This document shows positions 9,639-17,900 of a DNA stretch of 34,031 nt, piece by piece (the first letter of the stretch is position 1; the number at the start of each line of letters is the position of its first letter). The notes beneath the pieces are model-generated. The model did no database searches. It was not told where the DNA came from and saw nothing but the letters and a program-made list of their open reading frames with translations. The DNA is taken from contig JAOZRT010000015.1 in NCBI GenBank assembly GCA_029940035.1, forward strand, positions 1 to 34,031, given 5' to 3'. Made by a program: the position numbers and the translations under genes. The DNA comes from Desulfobacterales bacterium. GTDB taxonomy: Bacteria; Desulfobacterota; Desulfobacteria; Desulfobacterales; B30-G6.

Positions 9639-10550
9639 TCAGGGCTGTGGATATGGGCCCCGGGCAGTAATGCGGGCTTTAAACCCTTTTTCTATGTCCT
9701 TGACCCGCTGCATGCGCTCGGGATTGAGGAAGAAACGGTAGAGATCTTCCTGCAGGTCAACAGGACGCCCCAGTATCCCTTTTTCGATAAGGGAAAGCGC
9801 TTCGATGGATTTGTCGCAGGCAGGATATTCCTTGTCGTCGATGGGGATGTCATCGCTGGCAGGTATCTTAGATATGTTGTTGATGTCCACCAGGTGGATG
9901 GTGGCGGCCGGTGTATAAAGTATGTTGCCAACGCCGGCCAGGTCCGGCAGGCGCCGGGCGGTACGCGCCATGTTTTTAAGATGCTGTATGAATGCCCGGG
10001 TATGCTGTTGCAGTATATCGATCTTGCGGTCGACAAACACTTCCACGGCACCATGGCCTGGCGGGATATGGCTGCGGTAATAAGACCGGATACTCTCCAG
10101 GATTTCAGGGTTCCACGGATCAAGGGCTTCACCGTCCACAAACTCCTGCAGGCCGCAGAGGACGATTTCACATTTATCCGGTTTTATGTAATCCACGAGA
10201 AATTCACTGGAAGAAGCATAGTAGGCAGATGGCAGGTGCTTCTGAATGATCTGGTAATTGACGATTTCGTCCGTAATATCCATCAGGGAGGATATGGGTT
10301 TGCGGAAGATCCTCAGCATCCTGAGAGGGCGTGCCAGGGGGTAGCGTTTGATGCCCGCCTGCATCAGACCGTTTGTTTCGGCCTCGACATCAAAAGGGTC
10401 CAGCACCTGAATGATCCGCGATCTGAGGCCTTCGCGAAAATGCCCCCTGAAATGATGCGGCGATGGTTTGCGAATGAAGTTGAGGCCCAGGACATCCTCA
10501 TGGGTTATGGTGCCCCTGTCGCGAATGTCGTTAGGGACGTGCTGTGACAT
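9639..10550 (-). CDS. Hypothetical protein, possibly a degenerate protein-kinase-like fold
   Basis: 303 aa; segment LPDLAGVGNILYTPAATIHLVDINN resembles the order of a kinase catalytic loop (D-x4-N) and DFG region; VLCGLQEFVDGEAL is hinge-like. CDS call is firm, fold is inference. Confidence 0.75.
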   Translation of the reverse strand: MSQHVPNDIRDRGTITHEDVLGLNFIRKPSPHHFRGHFREGLRSRIIQVLDPFDVEAETNGLMQAGIKRYPLARPLRMLRIFRKPISSLMDITDEIVNYQIIQKHLPSAYYASSSEFLVDYIKPDKCEIVLCGLQEFVDGEALDPWNPEILESIRSYYRSHIPPGHGAVEVFVDRKIDILQQHTRAFIQHLKNMARTARRLPDLAGVGNILYTPAATIHLVDINNISKIPASDDIPIDDKEYPACDKSIEALSLIEKGILGRPVDLQEDLYRFFLNPERMQRVKDIEKGFKARITARGPYPQP

Positions 10551-10642
10551 ATTTGTCTCTTAAGGCATTTTGAACGGTATTTTGACAACCGCTATCGTTG
10601 CCAAATAAGGATTCAAGGGTTAAGTGAGACAAATGAGCTCTT

Positions 10643-10692
10643 AGCTGATAGGTCATAGCTCATAGCTTGCTATCAGCTATAACCTATCAGCT
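10643..10692. repeat. Imperfect inverted repeat (18-nt arms, 1 mismatch)
   Basis: agctgataggtcatagct (10643-10660) versus agctataacctatcagct (10675-10692). Confidence 0.7.
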
Positions 10693-10760
10693 TCATCTCT
10701 CGGCTTCTCAATTATCTCTAACATTTCGTGTTTTCGGGATGGATGCCTTTCGAACTGCTC

Positions 10761-11786
10761 CTATTCTGCTGTCGTGATTTCCCGCATCAGTTCCTCGAGA
10801 TCCCGGCGGTCGACCCCGGCTTTCTCGACCAGGTATTCCTTGGCCGACCCGTAGTTCTTCCTGAGATGTGCCACTACCGCCTGCATGGCTTCACGGGGTG
10901 CGGACAGATAGGATTGCATATCATCCGGGTTGATCCCGAATTTCCTGATCTCCTGTTTGATGCGGTCGATAACCGGGGCGTTGTATATGTTGGAGAGAGC
11001 ATGGTCGTCGATCACCGTGGATTCCGGAACACCGGCAGACAGCAGAATGAGGGCTGCACAGACGCCGGTCCTGTCCTTTCCGGCCGTGCAGTGAAATACC
11101 AGCGGTCGGCTGCAATGGTCCATGAGCCGTTCGAAAAATTGCTTCCAGAGATCTGCGAAATCATCAATCTGCTTGAGGTAATTGTTGGTCATGAAGTCGT
11201 CGGTGAGCCAGCTGATATCGCCTTGCTTGATTCTGCCGATAGCTTCAGCAGGGTCGAATTTACCATGGGCGATGGGCATGTGCAGGTATTCCATGGAACC
11301 GTCCGCCGGCAACCGGTCCGGCTGGGCTTCGGCTTCTTCAAAGGTCCGGAAATCGCAGACAAGTTTGATGCCGATGCGGCCAAGCAACTCGTGGTCGTCG
11401 TCCGTAAGTTCTGCCAGGTGGGCGGAGCGGAATATTAACCCCCAGCGCATCCGTTGATTCTCTTTGGTCAGATAACCGCCGATATCCCTGAAGTTGTAGG
11501 AGGTTGCCAGAGGCAGCCGGCGTCGTGCCCAGACAACACCCCGGTGTCCCTTTGGCGCAATATTGAAGTACGGGTTTATAGAATCTTCAGGCAGGGAAAC
11601 GACAATGCTGTTGCGCCCCCTGGCTTCCGCGACAGGCGTCTGCATATCAACGGTTGCAGGCGAATCACCCACAAATATCTGGACCGTGTCATTATTCCCC
11701 AACGTGTCCCAGCGGATGCTGTACTTGTTTTTCCCCGTGTTTTCGACGCTGATGCCCGCAAGCGCGTTCGTATTGTCTGAGGTCAT
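10761..11786 (-). CDS. Protein tyrosine/dual-specificity phosphatase with N-terminal beta-domain
   Basis: 341 aa; active site VFHCTAGKDRTGVCAA (HCx5R); SYNFRDIGGY motif typical of the Tyr_phosphatase3/Siw14-like group; about 95-aa N-terminal extension. Confidence 0.88.
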   Translation of the reverse strand: MTSDNTNALAGISVENTGKNKYSIRWDTLGNNDTVQIFVGDSPATVDMQTPVAEARGRNSIVVSLPEDSINPYFNIAPKGHRGVVWARRRLPLATSYNFRDIGGYLTKENQRMRWGLIFRSAHLAELTDDDHELLGRIGIKLVCDFRTFEEAEAQPDRLPADGSMEYLHMPIAHGKFDPAEAIGRIKQGDISWLTDDFMTNNYLKQIDDFADLWKQFFERLMDHCSRPLVFHCTAGKDRTGVCAALILLSAGVPESTVIDDHALSNIYNAPVIDRIKQEIRKFGINPDDMQSYLSAPREAMQAVVAHLRKNYGSAKEYLVEKAGVDRRDLEELMREITTAE

Positions 11787-11884
11787 GGATGGTTCCGATC
11801 GTTAAGGATACAGGTTTAAACCTGGAATACGTTGTGGTTTTTGTTTATTTGGTCAAGTCCTGATTAAAAGTTGTCACTGTTGCC

Positions 11885-12180
11885 TGGTTTCGGGTTACAG
11901 GTGTCGAGTTACGGGTTGCGGGTTAAGCTCCCTGCGGTCAGACAACAGACCACTGACGACAGACCACCGTCAACTCCGACCACAGGCTACCGACCACAGA
12001 CCACGTTCTTACCATCTTCCGGCTTCTGTCTTCTGGGGCTCTGAAGTTCTGTGGTTCTGTCCTCTGTGGCTCCGTCCTCAAATTCCGCATTCCACATTCC
12101 GCATTCCGAGTTCAGAGGCACTGACCTTCTGTAGTTCCGTTCTCTGGGGCTCTGGGGTTCTGGTAGTTCTGGCCCGTAGT
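11885..12180. repeat. Low-complexity dispersed intergenic repeat, island 2
   Basis: ctccgaccacaggctaccgac (11974-11994) is identical to 1391-1411; also aattccgcattccacattccgcattccgag. Confidence 0.7.
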
Positions 12181-12186
12181 TCGTTA

Positions 12187-12867
12187 TTATGCTTGGTCCA
12201 GAACGATAAGGGCATCCACGGCCACGGGCTTTCCGTTGATCAGTTTGATGGGGTTGATATCCACCTCGGCTACGGTTTCATTCTCCAGGCCCAGTTTGCC
12301 GAGGCCCGTCAGGAGGGAAGCCAGCGCATCGCGGTCAACAGCCGGTTTACCGCGGAATTCGTCAAGGATTTTGTTGGCCCGAATATCTCCCATCATGTCC
12401 ATGGCGTCAAATTCGGACAGGGGCGCGACCCTGATGGCCACATCGTCCAGAATCTCAGCCAGCACGCCGCCGAGGCCGAACATTACACAGGGGCCGAACT
12501 GAGAATCTCTCTTCAGGCCGGCCATGAGTTCACGATTTCCTTTAACCATCTGCTGAACTAAAAATTCCTCTACAGAGACATCCTTACGCTCCTTGAACCC
12601 CCTGAATGACGCCATAAGATCCTGGTCATCCCTTATATTCAGGGAAATCAGGTCCAGCTCGGTTTTGTGGCTCACGGTCTCGCCCGACCCTTTCAGGACC
12701 ACTGGATAGCCCATCTCGGCCGCGGCAGCAGTTGCTTCGGCCTCGGTTTTAACCGTCTTTTCCTGGGTAACCGGTATCCCGTAGGCCGCCAGTACCATTT
12801 TGGATTCATACTCTGACAGGTTTTTAGCCCCCCGGTCAAAGGCTTTCTGAATGATATCCATTTTCAT
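12187..12867 (-). CDS. NDP(ADP)-forming acyl/acetyl-CoA synthetase beta subunit (ATP-grasp)
   Basis: 226 aa; LSEYESKMVLAAYGIPVTQEKTVKTEAEATAAAAEMGYPVVLKG; GPCVMFGLGGVLAEILDDVAIRVAPLS; EVDINPIKL. Confidence 0.9.
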   Translation of the reverse strand: MKMDIIQKAFDRGAKNLSEYESKMVLAAYGIPVTQEKTVKTEAEATAAAAEMGYPVVLKGSGETVSHKTELDLISLNIRDDQDLMASFRGFKERKDVSVEEFLVQQMVKGNRELMAGLKRDSQFGPCVMFGLGGVLAEILDDVAIRVAPLSEFDAMDMMGDIRANKILDEFRGKPAVDRDALASLLTGLGKLGLENETVAEVDINPIKLINGKPVAVDALIVLDQA

Positions 12868-12940
12868 TATCCTTTCATAGATTTGCCTATAAGCGGTTAC
12901 AAAGCCGCAATTAATATTAGTCGTTGCTGGCTCCTAATAC

Positions 12941-13019
12941 AAATCAGCGATCTCCGGCAGAGCCGGCCCCTTCGAGGGGCCTTCCTCATACCTCCGGCTC
13001 TGCCGGAGGTCGCTGATTT
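12941..13019. repeat. Long hairpin/cruciform between the acyl-CoA synthetase subunit genes
   Basis: 26-nt arms aaatcagcgatctccggcagagccgg (12941-12966) and ccggctctgccggaggtcgctgattt (12994-13019), 1 mismatch; a further GGCCCC-TTCGA-GGGGCC hairpin at 12965-12981. Confidence 0.85.
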
Positions 13020-13039
13020 GAGAGATTTCCGAATTGTCA

Positions 13040-14512
13040 TCAATTTTCATGCAAGGCGTTTTTTCGCCTGAAGGCCGCATAATCAACCATATGAGACATA
13101 ACCCTCACCGCACGTTCCGGTGTGGGAAAGGATACGACCTGGTAATCCCGCAAGGTCTCACGGTGCAGGATGTCGGGGCCGGTGGAGACCGCCACAATGG
13201 GTTTTCCGGTAAGCTTTGTGAGGTTTTTTATACCGGTCAGTATCGCGTCCGGCTGGGCAGCCATGGCTTGCCTGAATCGAAGGGCTTTTTTTATGGTGTC
13301 CGTCACTTCCGGCGGGCCAGTGACCTTGTCTGAAAAAGGAAACTTGACCGTGGCCCTGACCGCCCCCAGTGCGATGATGGCATCGATATCGTTCCAATTG
13401 GCCAGGATTTCGAGGCATTCCAGAAACGGGTCATGGGAGATGGTGGCCACCATGTCCACAGGGTTTCCCCGGCTCCAATAGCTGGGCAGAAGACTGTCAA
13501 ACTTTTTGATCAGGTCCTCGGGCAAGGGGGGCACATGGAGACCGTTTTCTTCGCAGGCATCGGATGTGATCACGCCCCAGCCGCCCCCGCGGGTCAGAAT
13601 ACCCACGCGGTTCCCCTGCGGGAGGGGGAGGTTGGAAAATGCTTTGGCGCAGTCCATCATGGCCTGGCTGGTCTGGATTTGGATGACACCGGCCTGGTGC
13701 ATGGCTGCTTTGAAAACCCGGTTGGAACCGGCGATGGCCCCGCTGTGGGAGGCGGCAGCCTTTCCTCCGGCCTGGGTCCTGCCCCCCTTGAACAACAGCA
13801 CGGGCTTTTGCAAGGCAGCTTCTCTGGCTATGGGGTAAAGATCCATACCTGGTCCGATGCCTTCCAGATAAGCCAGAATTACACGGGTGGCATCATCATG
13901 GGCAAAATAGGCCAGGTAGTCCGCGCTGTTCAGATCACCCTCGTTGCCGCTGCTGACGAACTTGTCGAAGCCGACCCCCTCATCCGTTCCCCAGGCGAGC
14001 ATTTGCACCCCGACATTTCCGCTCTGGGAAAGCATGGAGGCCGGGCCTTTCAGCGGCATGGTCGGCGGCATGAGGGCGTGGAGTTCGGTCTGCGAACTGA
14101 AAATGCCCATGCTGTTGGGCCCCACCAGGCGCAGGCCATGCTTTTGGGCCGTTTCTATTACCCGGGCTTCCAGGGCTGCCCCGGCCGGGCCTGTTTCACT
14201 GAAGTCCGCCGTGATGATGACCAGGAAGGGGATTCCTTTTTTTCCGCACTGTTCAACGATTGCCGGGACGGTGGGGGCGGGCGTGAAGATCAAGGCAACA
14301 TCCACCGGCCCGGGGATGTCTTCCACCGAGGGGTAGCACCTGTGCCCCAGCACTGTTTCCACTCCCGGATTTACCGGGAAGACGTTCCCCTGATAATTGC
14401 CCTTGAAAATGTTGAGCGGAATGATCGATCCCCATTTGAAGGGCGTTGATGAAGCGCCTATCAGGGCTATGTTTTTCGGATTGAAAAGATGATCTAAATT
14501 AATGTCATGCAT
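13040..14512 (-). CDS. NDP(ADP)-forming acyl/acetyl-CoA synthetase alpha subunit (CoA-binding)
   Basis: ORF extends to 14581, but MHDINLDHLFNPKNIALIGASSTPFKWGS at 14512 is the likely start; NSMGIFSSQTELHALMPP, MLSQSGNVGVQMLAW, KGGRTQAGGKAAASHSGAIAGS (phosphohistidine loop context). Confidence 0.9.
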   Translation of the reverse strand: MHDINLDHLFNPKNIALIGASSTPFKWGSIIPLNIFKGNYQGNVFPVNPGVETVLGHRCYPSVEDIPGPVDVALIFTPAPTVPAIVEQCGKKGIPFLVIITADFSETGPAGAALEARVIETAQKHGLRLVGPNSMGIFSSQTELHALMPPTMPLKGPASMLSQSGNVGVQMLAWGTDEGVGFDKFVSSGNEGDLNSADYLAYFAHDDATRVILAYLEGIGPGMDLYPIAREAALQKPVLLFKGGRTQAGGKAAASHSGAIAGSNRVFKAAMHQAGVIQIQTSQAMMDCAKAFSNLPLPQGNRVGILTRGGGWGVITSDACEENGLHVPPLPEDLIKKFDSLLPSYWSRGNPVDMVATISHDPFLECLEILANWNDIDAIIALGAVRATVKFPFSDKVTGPPEVTDTIKKALRFRQAMAAQPDAILTGIKNLTKLTGKPIVAVSTGPDILHRETLRDYQVVSFPTPERAVRVMSHMVDYAAFRRKNALHEN

Positions 14513-14698
14513 GATTCGTCCTATCGGTTGTTCGGCCTTATATGACAAATGTGAGCAGAGGTCAAATGTGAACTCCTCCATATGCCTTTACGTGCATGCT
14601 ATGTAAAAAATAGTGTTGTAAAAACAGATGATTAATGATAACAAGCTTCCTGGTTGTGGAAATGGACACGGGAAAAGGGGGCGCAAAGAAGAACCATC

Positions 14699-14920
14699 AT
14701 GAAAAACATTCAAAAAGATGGCATCGTCTGGGCGCGAACTCACTTTCAGGATGGGCCCGAACAGCGCCTGGGTGAAGACAGGCGCAAAGTAAACTGTTTC
14801 ATCAGCCAGGACAGACGCAGCGGGATATTCTGCCGCAGAAGGGAAAGGGTGCGGGAGATAGAGCGCAGGATAGCGTTGTCCAAAGTTACATTTTATCCGG
14901 ATTATTACCCAATCAGATAG
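14699..14920 (+). CDS. Small Arg-rich hypothetical protein (73 aa)
   Basis: MKNIQKDGIVWARTHFQDGPEQRLGEDRRKVNCFISQDRRSGIFCRRRERVREIERRIALSKVTFYPDYYPIR; followed at once by a strong hairpin terminator; repeated DRR/ERR motifs. Confidence 0.5.
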   Translation: MKNIQKDGIVWARTHFQDGPEQRLGEDRRKVNCFISQDRRSGIFCRRRERVREIERRIALSKVTFYPDYYPIR

Positions 14921-14930
14921 TTATAATTTT

Positions 14931-14976
14931 AAACAAAAAGTCCCTGTCACCTTTAGGTGGCAGGGACTTTTTGTTT
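14931..14976. terminator. Bidirectional intrinsic terminator
   Basis: aaacaaaaagtccctgtcacc-ttta-ggtggcagggactttttgttt; near-perfect stem flanked by A-run and T-run; between the 14699 ORF and pilY1 (copy 1). Confidence 0.9.
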
Positions 14977-14990
14977 AGTGGGACACGATT

Positions 14991-17900
14991 TTATTCACAG
15001 GTACCTTTCCAGGTCATCTTGCCCGATTTGGTATTCTTGATGGGCAGGTTGGGCTGGGGTATCTCCACGATGGTGCCTGTACTGGTCTGCACGAAGGCCT
15101 TGCTGCCCTCCTGTCGACCCACATGCAGGTTGGGTGTCGTGGCCAGTCCTCTGCCGATGGAGAGTCGTGAGGTGACCACGGTGGCCCCGGTGTCGCCTGT
15201 CTGGGTGCCGCCGCCGCTCTGGGTGGTGAACACCGGTTCATAAAAGGCCGTGCCGGTCTGAAAATAGACCCCGTAGAGAAACGCATCGCCTTCAGGCTTG
15301 CAGACGTCCTGGTATGGCTTGTAGGTGGTGAAGGTCATCAGCCCACCCAAAAGCGCACCCTGTCCCAGGTTGCGTTCGCCGAGGTCCTCCAAATCCATGA
15401 CCCAGCCGTCGGCGCCTGAACACCCTGTGTCTTTTACACAGGTGCCCACGATATATTCCTGCAGGTCGGCAAAGGTGCTGACACCTGTTGGCAGGCACCC
15501 TTCTTGGCCTGTTTCACAGTTAAGCGTGGCAAAAGCAGGGTCATTGGCCTTCTCGACCTCAATTCCGCCCACCGGCAGCAGGGTTCTCGAGCCGGCATCA
15601 TTAGCAATTGATGGTTTGGTATCGGTTTGAACGTTGGCAACCGGAGACCAGGTGAACTCCCCTGTATCCGCGTCCACAGGCTCCTTGAGTCCGAAAAAAT
15701 ATTCCTGTGAATAGTCGGATTTATCTTTTATGTCATAAAACCGGCCCGTGCCGAAATAGACCCAGTAGAAGGTGCCGTCATACCCGATGGTCGGGGCCGC
15801 GGATACCGGGCGCTGGGCATCGATCATCTGGGCCGGTTCTTTCCATGATTGCGGATCGGATTCATCGGTGATCCAGCGGTATAAACGGCCACCCCAACTG
15901 CCCCAGTCGCCTTCCACCGTTCCGAAGTAAACCACGTCGGCCTTGAATAGCTCGTCCAGGTCATAGTCCACGGTCACGGTATCGGCAATAAAACCATTGG
16001 CTGAGTTATCAAGCACATAGCTGCCGGCACTGGTATGGGTGATGGTAGCCGAGGTTGTCGGAATTCTGAATGCGTTAGTTGACGGTGTGTCAAATAACGA
16101 CAGGGGAAACATGCCGATCCGGGGTTTCTGATTGCTCACGCCGGTCACGTCCGTGGGGCCGCTGCCCAGGATGAGATACCAGTCGGAAGTATCAGCATCA
16201 TCCTTAATGGGCACCACTGCTGGAACGGCTGCCGTGTAGGCCAGGTCCACGCTGGAAGCATCGTCGTAGGTCATCTCTCCCAGGAGTCGCGGCGTTAACG
16301 GGTCGGAGATGTCGAACACCATATAGGCGGAGGTGAAAACTCTGCTGTCCGTGTATGCCCCCGGAGAGACCTCGTCAATGATGTCCTGGGCTGTGGTCCG
16401 GGCCCCGCCGAAGCGCATGCCCACCACCATGATGGTGCCCCAGCCTTTAACATGGCCCAATGTGTCCGGTGAACTTTCGAAAATCTGAACATCGAATATC
16501 CGGGGTTTCAGGTCCACGAAATATTTGTGCTGATATTCAGGGTCCAGCATGCACTTGAGGTGGGGCAAGAGGTTGTAGGGCACATAAGCCCACAACTCCG
16601 CGCCCAGTTCCGGACCGGTGTCGGAAAACGTGTGGGTATCCTTGTCGTAGCTGCGCCGGAACGCCAGGTTGTTTTCATCGTAGAAACCGGCATTGAGGGC
16701 ATGTACCATGCCGTCGTTGCCCCCGAAATAGATCACGTGGCGCCGGTGTTCATGCTCATCGAAATACTCGGCATACGTACCATCCTGGTAGAGCAGGTGA
16801 TAGCCTTCAGCTGGCCGGGAAACCGCTGTGGGGGTAGAGTGCACCACATCTCCCAGGCGCCAGGTGATGGTGGCCGGGTTGCCGGTAACGTTGAAATTAG
16901 TCGGGGTCGGCACTTCCCTGGGCCGCAGCGTGGAGTCGCCGATGTTGTCAATCCCGCGGACCCAGTTGATGATGCGGTTGACCTCACTGGTTGTCTCAAC
17001 ACCGAAGTCGATGGGCACCGGGGCCCGGTCGGTAACGGGAAGGGCAGCTGCACTCCAGTCGTTGCGCGGTTCAAAAGGCAGCATCTCCGTATCTTGAACC
17101 TTACCGTCGTTGTTCAGGTCATTCCAGGTGTAAATGTACCGTTTTTTGGTATCGGCGACAATGGTTGTTCGGTTGGTTTCGAGGGCAGCGTCTGATATCC
17201 CGGCCAGCCACTCGGCCGCGGACCAGAGGTATTTGACCTCATGGAGCGGTTTGGATGTGCCGCCGCAGGTCCCGTCGTCCTCGAGATCCTGGTCGCAGGC
17301 CTTGGACTCGCGGTCGTCGGCATCGAAATAAAACACTACCTGTTCGTCACTGCCGGTCAGGGAATCACTGCCGTCCGTGTCTTCGAACAACTTGCCATAG
17401 GCATCGATCAGCAGGGAATGCACTTCACCGGTCCAGGTTACCTCGTGTTTAAGCTCGCCGTTCACCATGGGGCCGTCCACCGCGGGCCAGAAAATAGCCT
17501 GGTAGATGGCGCCTTCACCCCCGCGGGTGGCGGAGATGACCGAGGCTGCCGAGCCGGCCGCAGCCCCTGCGCGGATAACGTTGAACACGGTTTTGAGATC
17601 CTCGTTGAGGTCCTGGGGATCATCCGCATAATAGGGCGCGTCGGTGCCGCCGTTCAGGGCGGCATCCGCCATCATCTGGACCGGGCTGCACTCCCCGACA
17701 CCCTGGGCGCGCGGTGTTCCAGCCACAACAAAGTAGGTCTTGATGTTCTGGAAGTGTTCTTCCGCGTTATAGGGGTCTTCCAAGTGGATGTTGCTGCCGT
17801 TGAAGCCGTAATAGGTGATGTCATCGAGATAGGAGCTGCCGTAAAGGTCGTTGCACTTGACGGCTGTGTCGGTGTCGCCGTCGTTCTGCCCGGCCACCGT

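Noticed and set aside
9894-10547. 217-aa plus-strand ORF opposite the kinase-like gene
   Set aside because: Antisense shadow ORF without recognisable motifs; the minus frame has better coding character.
10728-11438. 236-aa plus-strand ORF opposite the phosphatase gene
   Set aside because: The minus-strand frame carries the HCx5R phosphatase motif; the plus ORF is an antisense shadow.
13433-14449. 338-aa plus-strand ORF opposite the acyl-CoA synthetase alpha gene
   Set aside because: Antisense shadow ORF (Gly/His/Asp-rich, no motifs) over a strongly supported CDS.
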